From Trochalopteron elliotii (taxonomy: Eukaryota > Chordata > Aves > Passeriformes > Leiothrichidae), in the NCBI GenBank assembly GCA_024734555.1, contig JANPWX010000473.1, forward strand, positions 775,267-839,266: a stretch of 64,000 nucleotides of DNA, given 5' to 3'. Position numbers and translations under genes: made by a program. The notes under the pieces are model-generated. The model did not search any database and was not told where the DNA came from. It was given only the letters and a program-made list of their open reading frames with translations. Below are positions 52,401-64,000 of this stretch, one piece after another. Numbering within the stretch: the stretch's first letter is position 1; each line of letters opens with the position of its first letter.

Positions 52401-53066
52401 CTGTGTAACTGTAGAATGCACTTATTTGTATCAGCCTGCTTGGCTTACCTCTGATGTCGTCTCCATGAATAGTTTTTATTTCTCATGATTGTAACCCAAG
52501 ACTGCCATCAGACAATGTCTTAGCTCTCATTTCCCTTCAACCATGCTGAGCTGTTTTTGTTGTTGATGAGGCTGTGTTTCCCACAGCAGTATCCCACAGG
52601 GGCTCAGGGCACCTTGTGAGTTTGCCAACCAAGGCAGCAAGATGACAGGTGTAAAATGTCTGCATGGAAACTATGAAACCAAGCACTTAACTTTACTGTG
52701 TCATTTTAGTTATTACTGCATAAATATTTCTAAGTGGTGTCAGTGCTATGTATATTGGGAACTTTTATGCAGGCTTTTGTTTTTTGTGCTGTAGCATTGT
52801 GTTTAGTATTTTGGTACTGTCTCCACTAGATCCTTTTACAAGCCTTGCTATTTCTATTAATTTATGTCTATACAAAGAAATAAATATTTTATAATGAGGA
52901 TGATGTTCCAGAGTAAGGTATGCAGCTGGCAAGTAACTATTATACTTTTCATACACATAGTGGGTACCTAATAGGTCTAGATGTTTAGTCTTCTTGTGGA
53001 TACACTAAATAATTAATGGATAAAAAATGGGTCTGTGGTAGTACAGCTCATTATCATCTCTCTCAG

Positions 53067-53129
53067 GTATGCATTTCTCCTTAATAAACACCTATATTGT
53101 GAAAGAGTCCACAGTTACAACAGACAGAG
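53067..53129 (+). other. Candidate short exon, weak
   Basis: An acceptor-like site (attatcatctctctcag, ending at 53066) and a strong donor (GACAGAG|GTAAGA, from 53130) enclose 63 bp. The frame that fits the exon candidate ending at 49413 is open for 20 codons (starting MHFSLINTYIVKESTVTTDR). A second frame is also open, so coding identity is not forced. No family is recognised, and no convincing next exon was found downstream. Confidence 0.18.
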
Positions 53130-53552
53130 GTAAGAGATGCTGCCTTCTGAATGTGCCTCTTCAATTTTAATGACTTGGAGGTCATCAACCTGCAAGCATA
53201 CAGGTGGTTCTTGTGACAAGCTGCATTGAATTCATGTCCCAAAACACAAAAAAACCTTTTATAGGTTTTGTATTTACTTTAAAAAATCCTTTTAACTCTA
53301 TTTCTCTGACTATATGAGAGGCAGTAAGTGAAGTCTGTAAATACTTTGTTAGAGGAGATGTTAACACTCACAACTTACCAACTGAAGGTCTACAGTATGA
53401 CACAGAAGTTTGTAGGCTACAAAGCCTGGCTAGTATTAGTGTTAGAGAAGTTGTTATTATAAAAACATATGTTTTCATTTTGGAAGGCTTCACTTATGAC
53501 ATGATTCAAGACAGATGATGACTGGTACATTACTGGTAGATGACCAAGGTAG

Positions 53553-53999
53553 ATGATTGCCCTGATACAGGGTGGATGGGTTGGGGCAACCCCAAGCAAA
53601 ACACAGGCTGGGCAGATCAAGATCAAGAGCGACCATGAGGAGAAAGATGTAGGGTTGTTGGTTGACAAGAAGCTCACCATGACCTGGCAATATGCACTGA
53701 CAGCCCAGAAGGCCAACCATGTCCTGGGCTGCAAGAAAACCAGTGTGGCCAGCAGGTCAAGGGAGGGGAGATTCTTCTCCCTTCTCTATTCTGCTGTGGT
53801 GAGACCCCACCTGCAGCCCTGCATCAACCTGTGGGACCCCCAGCATAAAAAGGGCACAGACCTGCAGGATTGGGTCCAGAGGAGGACACAAAGATGCTCA
53901 GAGAGCTGGAGCACCTGTGAAGAGAGTATAGAGCTGGGGTTGTTCAGCCTGGAGAAGAGAAGGGTCTGGGGAAACTTCCAGCAGCTTTCCCCTGCCTAA
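53553..53999 (+). pseudogene. C-terminal remnant of CR1 ORF2 (reverse transcriptase protein)
   Basis: A stop-free frame of 148 codons reads the last part of CR1 ORF2, downstream of the reverse-transcriptase catalytic motifs. Recognisable segments are EEKDVGLLVDKKLTM, AQKANHVLGC, YSAVVRPHLQPC and LGLFSLEKRR, all in the order of the CR1 protein. After LEKRR the frame leaves the family sequence because one base is missing near 53974, and it stops at 53997-53999. The endonuclease and reverse-transcriptase domains are absent, so no activity is possible. This is relic sequence, not a host gene. Confidence 0.9.
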
Positions 54000-54281
54000 A
54001 GTGGGTACTACAAGAGAGCTGGAGAGGGACTTTGCAAGAGCATGGAGAAATAAGACAAAGGGAAGATAAACTGACAAGAGGGCAGCATTGGATTGGATTC
54101 TTTACTGTGAGGGTGCTGAGGCACTGGCACTCATTGCTCAGAGAAGATGTGACTGCCCTATCCCTGGAAATGTTCAAGGCCAGGTTGCATGGGGTCCCTG
54201 AGCACTCTGGCCTGGTGGAAGGTGTCCCTGCCCATGATCTTTAAGGTCCCTTCTAACCCCAACCACTTTATGATTCTATGA
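53553..54281 (+). mobile_element. CR1 LINE, 5'-truncated, sense on +
   Basis: About 730 bp align throughout with the 3' part of avian CR1. Landmarks are 'gggttggggcaaccccaag' (53578-53596), 'acaggctgggcagatc', 'cagcccagaaggccaacca' (53701-53719), 'gagaccccacctgcag' (53801-53816), 'gtccagaggaggac', 'cagcctggagaagagaagg' (53946-53964), 'ttctttactgtgagggtg', 'ggtggaaggtgtccctgccc' (54214-54233) and the end 'tttatgattctatga'. It is clearly closer to the consensus than the copy at 30867. The 3' region jumps from 'cctgcccatg' to 'atctttaaggtccc', lacking the short G-rich segment usual between them. It is not capable of moving: only the end of ORF2 is present. Confidence 0.95.
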
Positions 54282-57200
54282 CCCAATTCAAATAGAAAAA
54301 AAAAGGGTTGTCTTTTTATAAGACTACTGTTGGGAAGGACGGGAGTATCTCCTGTTTAGTCTATTTTTCTTTTATTTTTTGGGGATTACTCCCTACAGGT
54401 ATGAAAATTATTCTACTCATCAGAATTTGTTTAGCTAAACAAAAATGCCTTTGAATAAGATGCCAACAATACATTAAATCCATATGCCATTAATCCATAC
54501 TTGTTGTTTGAATATGTTCTAAAATTAGAAATTACTTGTACTTGAACCTTTTATTAGAGTATTTATGAAACAGACTTTTTCAGTTTTTAATAGCCTGGGG
54601 GTGTTTAAGAGCAAATAAGGTAATTTCAAGTGTATTTTACATTTTTTGCTGTTAAAAATTAATTCTTGACATTTTTGTTTGTCCTAAATTAGATTTTTAA
54701 AAAATTAGAGTAAGAATACTTTGGGATTATGTAAAATACAATATTTTCTATTTAAAAAACAATAAAAATATCATATTAATGTAACAACAATGGAAATTAA
54801 AGTTCAATTTTTAACACATATATTTTTACACTCTAGTCTCCAAATGCTGAACTAATTTTTTTCCCAAACTCTCTGCATACTTCTTCTGGAATAAATTATA
54901 TCTAGCTCATCATTCAGCTGAGGCACTTTAAGATTCATTTTTTTAGTTGCTTTGCTTCTTTTTCATAGCATTTATTTACCAAAATGCTTACACCGTACTT
55001 GACACATAAATCGAAAGTAAACCCCACACTTTTTGATATGCACTGAAAATAAGAAGAATAGAAATGTTTGATATCAAAAGAATTGAGATTATACTTCTTT
55101 CTTATCAATAAATCATATCTTCTTTATTTCTATGACCAATTAGAGGATGCACTCAAAGGAAAATCAGAAAACTCTTTGTGGAAGAAGAAACATTTGAGAA
55201 AGGAAATTCTTTCAGAGTAAGGGATGTTCAGGAAAGAAGAGTTTCTGTGAGTTTTCCCATCTATTTCTCCACTTCAAGCTTTTCCACTTGGGGCTGTAGG
55301 CATTACAATGAAGGCCATACAATACTTCCCATGGTTCTGTGGGTCCATGTTTATTTCTTTATGTCAAGAGAAACATTTTGGCTAATGACATGTTGATGAA
55401 AGCAAGAAGGGATTAAAAGCATTAAAGAAAACAAGGTGTTTTACCACTGAGAAATTTTAGTGGTTTAATAAAAAGTTGTCAAGGATGAACCTTTTTCCAG
55501 ATTGCAACTGATGTTGGACAAAAATGTGTCACATTTGAACATTTGATCTTCAGCAGAGAAAAAGCACAAGAAGAAACTAAAGAACAGAAACCTTTAATAC
55601 CAGTACTACCTCTGTTCTTTTTAAATATGAGTCTTATTTTTGGGGGTTTTTTTCTATTTTCTTTTCGCCCCAAGCTCTTGAGACTGGGCTTTTTAACCCG
55701 GTGGCTCCAACATTTAGTAAAAAATCCTGAGGGAGATTTCCCTAGAATATAATGCAATCAGAAACAATTGCAGAGCTGCAGGCAGCTCCTTCAAAAACAA
55801 GACAGCATTTGTTAGTCAACTGGGATTCAACGTGAGAAGCCTCTAGGACAGTGTCACTTAGTCAGTCATGAGGAGATGTAGATTTCTGTGATGTTGACAC
55901 ACCTGATAAGTGCAGAGCAGTGCTCATCTGGTAGAAAGATCCAGGAATATACATAAACTGTCTATTTCTTTCCCTTGTTTTTTGCCCTGAAGACATAGTC
56001 CACATTGAGATGGCAAAATACTATCAAAATTCTAAAGAAGGAAGAATTTTTAACCTGATACTGTTTGATCTGAATGTAGTGCCTCTAAAAACATTTGTGA
56101 AACTTAGTCCATCTAAACAGCACTTTTAAGTCAGACAACTACTGCTTGATGTCTGTGAGACCAGAACACCCTATGTGCACAGAGGAAAGATGCATTAAGA
56201 AAAAACTTTTGTTCAAGTAGCACAATGTCATTATTGTGCCCTGGGTGAATGACATCTAGGAGGCAGCAGGCAGCTTGCTATTGACATATCTTGTAAGTTT
56301 CTGAACAAGGGTTCCATACCTCTCTGCATCTCCTACTCATGCTCTTCCTTGTTTACAAAAGCTTATGCTGCTGCTGATACTGTTTGACAACACAGTATGA
56401 TGTTTAAACTGAGATACTACCTCTGAATGAAGAGAAGAGAGTATGTATTTAATGTATTTACATGTATCAGAATATGAGGCTGATCCTGTATCAATATTTT
56501 GCTCAACCAATTTAGTATATCTACATGCAAAACCCCAATGTATTTAGTGCCTAACAATGTTTTGTTTAAGTATTATCAGACTTTACTATTTCTGCAAATA
56601 GTGGTTGCTTTGATGTACAATTGTGTAGTGCAAACATCTTTTAATCTGAAATTTACATACAATTAGTGGTATTTCGTTTTGAAAAGTGTTTTCTACAGAG
56701 CTGTTCACAAAGAAGATTTGTATCTTTTCTATTGGTAAAACGTTAAGCAGAAGTGCAATGAGAAAAGGGTAGTACTAATTGAAAGTACTGTCTCACATTT
56801 CATTTCCCAACAAATGTAGAGGGGAAAAAGGCTAACGAGAAAGTGTGCTGTTCTGATGGGTCACATCACTTTTCTTCTCAGCTACATGATTCAGGATCAG
56901 TACCAGTAGTGCCATTCTTCTACAATATTCTAGGTATTCATGACATCCAACAGAGTTATGTTTAACATGGCAGAATCTCTTCTTGCAAACTGATTAACCC
57001 AAACTCCTTGTCTCCTTTGCATGTTCTTTGTTCTAACATTGGTGTTTCTCAGACACTGTTGCCAAATCCTGGCTGAATCTAAAGTTGCTGCTCTATGCAA
57101 ATCGATAATGTTTTGGGGTTTGTATCTGAATTCCTTTCAAAGGTGTAGTTGAAACCAGGAAAGCCCTCTTTCTCATCAGCATCAAGCCGACCCACAGAGC

Positions 57201-60200
57201 CAGCTCTAGTATATTGTTACTATGTCAATTGATGTGGACAGGAGCAAATTCCTGCATAAGCACATTGACTGCAATGTGATTTCCTCAAGTTGCTTACCAA
57301 CAATATAAAAGCGAGTACAGCATGAAAGTGTGCTATTAAAACTGCCAACTGGAAGCATACTCCTGACTTTCAAGCATTACATGCATTCTGCCCTAAAGGC
57401 ATGCTTCTCTTAATTCAAGGGACCAGCATTAAATGCTGCCAAGACTTTTTGTAACTAGTAATTATTTCTGACTTTACTTTAGGTGGCTTTGTATGGGCTT
57501 GTTAACTACTAGTTCTATCATTATGTATTTCAGGATATTTTGGCTTTTGTATATTTGCTTTTCGATTACTGTTTTGGATGCAAAGCTCTCACTATAGTAT
57601 GCCTATGAAATACAAAGTACTGAGGATGAAGTTTAGCTGGTGGGTTTTTTGGTCTTAGTGTTTGTTGGGGGATTTTTTTTCTCTCCTGATTTTAGTTCTT
57701 TTTGTTTCTAATACAAGAATTTCTAATACAGTTCTGGTCACCCAATTTTGATGCAGAACCACTTTTCTTAAGAGTGATTGGAAATCTAGAAAACATCACC
57801 AGCAAAGATTTAACAAATGACTTTGAAAAAGAAAGACTGAACAAAAATTATCTGGCATTCTGAACTGCTTTTTTGGTGAAGATGTGGAGATAAATTTCTT
57901 CCTCTCCCCACTCGCATGCATCTGAAATGCTAGTAATAGCAGTTACTGGATCTGTCAAGGCCTTTGGGAAGAGGCTAAACATGTCTAATTTCAGAAATTT
58001 ATCATACAATCTAGTTAGAATTTCCCTTGCTTCTTAAATATTCCCCCAAGATATTCCTCAAACGTATTCCCCTTGTAAAAATGGCTGTGAAAGTTATTCT
58101 AGACAGCACAGCATTCTAGACTTGCCTCTGAATGTTGGAATGGTGATTTTTCAAAAACTATGATTAGAACTCATAAATAAATAATCACTTCTGTGGGCTG
58201 TGGGAGCTCTGCATAAAAATTTTCATAAAGGGGCATTCCACTTCATCATACCCTCAGTGGTCAGTTGTTCTGTCAGAACAGAATTATTTTGCAGCAAGTG
58301 GAGGAAAGACTGATGGGATGAATGCTGTATTGTGGACATGTGTGGTTATGTTATGGTTATATACTGCAGTACAAGGACACTAGATACCACTGCAATTTCT
58401 TTGTCAAATAAAAGGAAGTAGGCAATTGAACAATTTCATTAAAAATTGGCTGAAGAAACACCTCCTTAAAACTATAGCACAAAACACAGTGTGCAGAGGT
58501 GTTTTAGATAGATAATAAAACTTTTCCTTTCCTGTCAACAGTGCATTTTCTTCGGGAGCATGATTCTGTTAAATTCAGCTGTATCAGCCTTTGTCCTTTT
58601 GATTTAAGTTGCATCCATTTTCAGAACTGTAGAACCATGAACAGAAAGGCTGACAAAACTATAGAAATCTAAGTCTTTTTAAACATTTAATAATAATAAT
58701 TTAGTAATCCAGTCTCATTATAATACAGAGATGCAATTCTTTGCTGTGCTGTCCTCCACTATTGAAACCCACTCATTGTTCCTCTTAATCAGCTGGAGTC
58801 TTACAGCAATCATACTCTTGGATGCTGTAATGGCACCTAGTTTACTATTGAGAATATCATCAGCTCTTTTGTGTACAAGTCTTTCCTGGCCTTCTTTGTC
58901 TCCTCATGCCTGAAATAGAATTAGTCTATGAAGCCTATGAACATATTTAGCTGCCATATTGTAAGTAAAACATTAAGAAATCAAACAATGCTGTCAAGAG
59001 AAAAAGCTTGGTCTGGTGTAAATCAGATTAATCTTACTTAAATCAGTAAGTCTCCTTTAAAATTGGTCCATTTCTGCTAATTGAAGTATATGTATTAATT
59101 TTAGGATACCAGCCATTTGCTACAAGAGTGAAAATAGTCTTAAAAGAAATAGAAAGATTTACTCTTGAACCAGTGACTGGGTAGAGCATAGAGATGCACT
59201 ATGGGCATGGTGGCTGAGTTGATTACATATGTAAGTACAATACGGTCTAATTTTAGCAAAATATTGTTCTCATGCTAAGTATTGCAATAGAGTACTGAAT
59301 AGTAAATGGATAATTTGTATTCTTGGCACTTAATCTAGTGGTTATAAACTAGGAACTATTGCTAAATCGTATCTGCTTTGATCTGTCTCTCTAGCCTAAG
59401 TAGTGATTGCCTTTTTGTTTTACACTGTGATTTTTGTCTCCTTTCGAGGATGCCCCATCAACTTACTTGGACTGCTATAATTTATTTTTACTGGAAATGT
59501 ATAGTCAGGATATTTAAGCTGGATGCACTTACTAATGCTATTAAAAATTATTTTGGGCTCATATGGACCTTTCTGGACTGGTAATTTTAATTCTTTTTTT
59601 CTGTACTGCATTTTCTACACCTCATACTATAACCACATCAGGTTGAAAAGCATGAAAGTAAAAGCTATTATGGTCAAGAGGTATAAAAATTCCTTTTATC
59701 TCCCTAGGGTTTGAGATATCTGTTTGTAGAAGAAGCTGTGCATATCTGTTTGGATCAGCTTCTAAGAAAATATGCATACACAGCCAAAAATCCCCAAGAG
59801 AAATATATTTTAAATTCTGAAAAAACAGTCTTGTTTGTTAAATGCCTATTAAAATACATCTTCTGTCAAGTCCACTTTTCCCCTGAAATTTCCATTCCTC
59901 AAGGGACTTGGCTTGGTTTCTGTCTCATTGCAGTGCCTTCATCATTTGAGGAATGCACCTCAAGACAGACCGTGGTCACCTAAAGTTGTACTGCAGTACC
60001 AGAGCCATTTTATACATTTGGGGCAATAAACGTAGAAGCTGTTTGAGCAAACAAATATGTGTGTTTATACACAGTTAAAAGTGGGCAATTTTGGACTAGT
60101 CCCTGTGGGTCCTCAAGAGAACACAGTCAAAGAGAATTAATACACACAACTATTGTGAATTCTAATTCAGGCAAAATACCAGGTGTTTAGGGTGACAATA

Positions 60201-63200
60201 GATGTTATGTTTCCACCTAGACTTCAGTGTACTCTGAGAAGATGATTTTACTATTTGAAAGTGTTGCTTTCTCTGAAGGTTAGGGATTTGCATGGTGTAG
60301 GAAAGGTACAAACTACATTCCAGTCTCTGCATAATATTCCAGTGGCTGCCTAAGCCATTTATATCACTTGCTCAAATTTTCGGCTGAGGCAAGGGAATGA
60401 AGATGCTAAAAAATGAAGGAGAAAAGAGATTTAAAGAGTAACAGTGCAACATGTAAAGTTGTGGGTGTTAAGGTTAGATAAATACAAGAATGTGAATGGA
60501 TCCTTCTTTCTGAATGCTTCTTTTGGATAAGTGGATACATTGCTGTACATGGTTTGATTTAAGCAAAAGGTGTAGAGATTGCTTAAGTTTATTCCGTCTC
60601 CAGTTCAGTGACATGACTGTTGGCCATCTTCCTAAAGTGCTGAAAGGTATGTGAGGAAAAGCAGTGTCAAGAAAGAGGTGAGAACACTAGAACAGAGAGG
60701 AGAGGAAAAGATCTGAAAGCTTCTGAAATCAGAGAGAAAAGGTCTGTTAAGTCAGGAGTGAAAGAGAACTCAAAATGCATCAAAATAGGAAAAAGGATGA
60801 AGAAGATGCAGAGTATAGAAAAAGAATAGAAAAATATAAAGAAAAGTTAATGAGGAGAAAATAACCTAGCAAGACCAACATGTCTGGGAAAAAGCAACAC
60901 TTTACATAGAGAGAGGTGAATATGCTCATAGCCAAGGGGACACAAAGACGTGAAGAATGGTGCTAATATTTATCAGGAAAACCTAGGAATTTTTCTAATT
61001 TGAGGTTAAAGATGAAGTAGATATAATATTTTTCTTGAAAATCTAGAAATTCCAAACATTTTACCTACTGAGACTAGTGCACCCAGAAGAAACATTCATT
61101 TTGCATAATATTTTGACAGAATGTAGGATTGTGGAAAATATACTGTTCCACAGTAAAGAGTGGGAAGATGGTAAATTGATGGTACTGGAAATGGAACCAA
61201 GAGCTTTTGGTTGGACAGACAGTAGCTAATGGCCACCTGGTTGCTGTACAAAACTTGTGAAATTGGCTGGTAGATTTGGACTTTTTTCTAGTAGGACTCG
61301 GTTTATATCCCAAGAACCACTATCACAGCTTGAACTAGTGAATAGCAGCAGTGAGCAGGAGAAATGCCAATATTAATGAAATATTAGCACAGCAAAGGTG
61401 CTGGTAAATGGAGCTATTTCACGTCAGAGGAAGAATAAATTGCATAAAGAACTTTTTTCAAATAACTTAAGTGAATGTAGTAGGTTTATTTATTTAATTG
61501 CACTAATGTATATGCATGTGTACAGGAGGTCACACACACAAAAACTCTAAGCAAAACATTTTCTGTCATTAATAAGAAAGAAATTCAAAACTGCTATGCA
61601 TAATAGAAAATATCTTACAAAGTAGTTATGAAACATAATTGTTATTTTCAAGGATTTAACAGTTATATTAATATTTAATCATAAGTTACATCCTTGTGAA
61701 AACCTTCATGCATTCTGTGGGTGCATAATTACATTTCGCATTTGGTAGCACTTACATGAGGGATTGTAGTTAGAATAATGCTATTACTACAAGAAGTGAG
61801 TGCTGTTCCCCAGGAATCAAGGAGTATCCCTAAATGGAAAGTGAGGAACTAAAAAAAGAAGTGTTAAGATTTTCACCATTCTGCAAGAAATCAGATTTGG
61901 GGCTCATGAAGATGAAAAAAATCTTGAATAATGAAACAAATTTCTTCTGTGTCTCAGCTTCTTCAGAGGTATCTGATGCAAATATTGACTTCAACTGTCT
62001 CTTTATGGGATATGATTACATTTCAGGATAAAACTAATATTGGTGCTCATATTAAATAAAATAAAAACCAGATCTGTCTTCTTGTGATCACATACTTGCT
62101 ACATTTAGACTTTATGGTCAGGCTGCAGTCAGGCTAAAATTCATTCCTCAGACTTGCACAGAGCTGTTCAGTTTATGGAGAACCTAAGCTACCCTCAAAA
62201 GCTGCAATTAGCCTTTTTTGGAAGCAGAATAACAGTCTGGATGTATTATTTTCTTGTTCTGATATGGCAGTTCTAGTTTTGCATTCAACTGGACTTAATT
62301 TTTTCCAATGTAATTTTTGCCTAGAGTTTGCTTTTTCCATTAAAGATTGTGTGTAAATCTTTTGTGGTTGGAAAATAGCAAGTAACTTATGAAGAGTTTT
62401 CCATGAGAAAAGATGTATGCTATGTTTATCTTGTCTTTGCCAGTGTGTTAGTGAACAGCTTGCTGTCCTTTCCAGAAACCTTTCATTACGTGAAGTGTCA
62501 ATGATTTCAATGCTGGCAAAGTCTTATTAATGTCACACAATGTGTCTTAGGCCCAACACAGAGTAGTTGTCACTTGCACAGGGTGACCTTGTGACATCGT
62601 AATTCGTGAGGACAAGTTGAAAAATTGTCAGATAATGTCTCCAAGGCTGTGATCTAACTGCTCTTCTCCAACCCTCCTCTCCAAAAATTCACTCTGTCAA
62701 TGCTCCCCCTTGACATCACCTTCAAGTGAGTTTATTTCCATTTATGTACAATTCCTGACAACTTATAACATGGACATTCCTCTGTAAAGTTCTTCCCATT
62801 ACGATTTCAGTTCAGATCAAAAGCATGTTTTTGAATTAAATCTCATAATTTTTCCTGCTTCCAGTGCTTTGGTTCATGTTGTGGTGTGGTTTCAGCATGC
62901 ATGAACTAGATTGTCTGAAATGAAGCTAAACTGAAGGAAACACACAGGAACATATTTAATGAATTCCAGCTGCAGGTAATAATTCATCCAGGTTACCAGA
63001 CTAAAATTTATTGAAGTAAAACCCTTTTAAACATGTGTAGTGTGGAAACTGGCCCCATAGCATCAAATGCTACTCTGTGTAGACATGCTATTATTACTCC
63101 TCATTACTTACTAATTTATAAGTAAGCAGTTCAAAAGGAACAATTTTAAATATGGAAAAAAGACTAAAAGCTGATCCATGTGAAGCTGGGGATCTGATCC

Positions 63201-63907
63201 TCAACCAGAAGCAAGAGAGAACTATCATAGCACTGGATAGTTCTGTGTTCAGAGGGGCTCTCTGCTTGTAAGTTACTGAAATTCTCTTTGGATGGACTTG
63301 TCAGCAACTACTCGTCACTCCAGCATTTCATTAGGTGCAGTTTAATTCTTTTTCACCAGCTGCTGTCTTTCAATTTCTTCTTAATTTTCTCCTGTAGGAG
63401 AGGCAGATTGTATAATGACATCTGCACTGTACATGCTGGTTGTCATAGGTATTTTTTCCAACCTCAAGTTTGCACTTTTCTCCTTGTTCAGTTGTACATG
63501 CCTAACACTTAAATACAAAACCTATAATGATTTATAGAGAATTGTTTAGTCTTTAGGTGCAAGGAATTGCAATTTTTCAGAAGTAGGTTCATGACTAGTG
63601 GCAAGAACTAAGTTTCAGGATTACTTTGACTTTTCAAAATTCACTTTCAATAAAAGCCTGCTGGTTTAAGGAATTAAATGCCTCAAATAAAGGCCTGAGG
63701 TTTGAGTTTATAAGTGCTGGACATCAATAGATGGATTTTTATAAAAGCAATCGCATGTTCTCGGCATATTTCATACCAAATCATTATATTCTTACTGCAT
63801 TATAAGGTATAAATTGTACAATGCTCTTGAAAAATCTGTATACAGGCAATGAAAAACATGAGAAGATATGAGAGTTTTCTCTTTGAGGCAGGTTTTTATT
63901 GGCTTGT
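54282..63907. other. Unique AT-rich noncoding DNA
   Basis: No gene or mobile element is recognised in these 9.6 kb. An ATG-started frame at 61834-62031 (65 codons, starting MESEELKKEVLRFSPFC) is mixed in composition and has an acceptor-like site 21 bp upstream, but no family is recognised. A short acceptor/donor pair at 60604-60646 encloses 14 open codons. A frame without ATG start at 59711-59983 runs 90 codons. All are within what chance gives. Confidence 0.55.
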
Positions 63908-64000
63908 TGTCTTGGTTTGGAAAGACAGGTATCTGCCAGGGAAAGCTGGAGTTTCCCTTGGAATGGAGAGTGTAAACCACCCCCCTCCCTTTTCCAATTA
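63908..64000 (+). mobile_element. Start of an LTR, cut by the window edge
   Basis: From tgtcttggtttggaaagaca through 'ggtatctgccagggaaagc', 'tggagtttcccttggaatgg' and 'gtaaaccacccccctccc' the sequence matches the 5' end of an LTR family that is very common in passerine genomes, as I remember it. The TG start is at 63908-63909. The rest lies outside the window, so it cannot be said whether it is a solo LTR or a provirus. Confidence 0.7.

Larger units (their letters stand above)
48341..53552. other. Unique noncoding DNA with two weak exon candidates
   Basis: No gene is recognised with confidence. It holds the candidate exons at 49337 and 53067 (separate entries). A very pyrimidine-rich acceptor-like site ends at 51418. 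After it, the frame compatible with 49413 stays open for only nine codons before a stop, so it could be an alternative last exon. The rest is AT-rich unique sequence. Confidence 0.45.

Noticed and set aside
60090..60118. Text like a CR1 tail (ctagtccctgtgggtcctc)
   Set aside because: The match is short, lacks the following ccttccaac segment and the attctgtga end, and is probably chance.
60604..60646. 43-bp acceptor/donor pair with an open frame
   Set aside because: Only 14 codons, and the phase does not fit the preceding candidate exon.
1..64000. CRISPR arrays, bacterial operons, phage or plasmid systems
   Set aside because: The repeats, composition and lack of dense coding frames show vertebrate nuclear DNA; no regularly spaced repeats were seen.

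Overview
The window looks like nuclear DNA of a songbird (Passeriformes). It is AT-rich and carries CR1 LINE fragments with the usual avian 3' ends, avian endogenous-retrovirus LTR pieces, and SINE copies whose head resembles tRNA-Ile and whose tail matches the CR1 3' end. That composite structure is the one known for TguSINE1 of zebra finch and relatives. The species assignment is inference from repeat content recognised from memory; no search was run.

I recognise no complete protein-coding gene. Nearly all open frames are 60-150 codons long, occur on both strands, and are what chance gives in 64 kb. The one translated frame I can identify lies inside a CR1 element (53553-53999). The window is therefore probably intergenic or a set of long introns.

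Layout. 1-8.7 kb: unique AT-rich DNA. 8.7-9.3 kb: a solo-type LTR with a tRNA-Ile/CR1 SINE inserted in it. 9.3-29.4 kb: mostly unique DNA with a (CA)n microsatellite, two 17-bp tandem duplications, a 95 % AT block near 26 kb and one weak exon candidate at 22.0 kb. 29.4 kb: a SINE/CR1 tail. 30.9-31.5 kb: a 5'-truncated CR1, followed directly by a small isolated CpG island (about 31.55-31.88 kb), the only strongly GC-rich piece of the window. 32.1-32.9 kb: a motif-dense segment of possible regulatory character, then a second SINE. 33-48 kb: unique DNA with a diverged CR1 tail at 41.9 kb. 48.0-48.3 kb: a second LTR-like element with TATA box and polyadenylation signal. 53.6-54.3 kb: the longest CR1. 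63.9 kb to the end: the start of a third LTR, cut off by the window edge.

The points most worth checking are the isolated CpG island with its neighbouring segment, and three + strand acceptor/donor pairs (44953-45014, 49337-49413, 53067-53129) whose open frames and phases fit one another. The arithmetic given with that finding shows that the chain could easily be chance.
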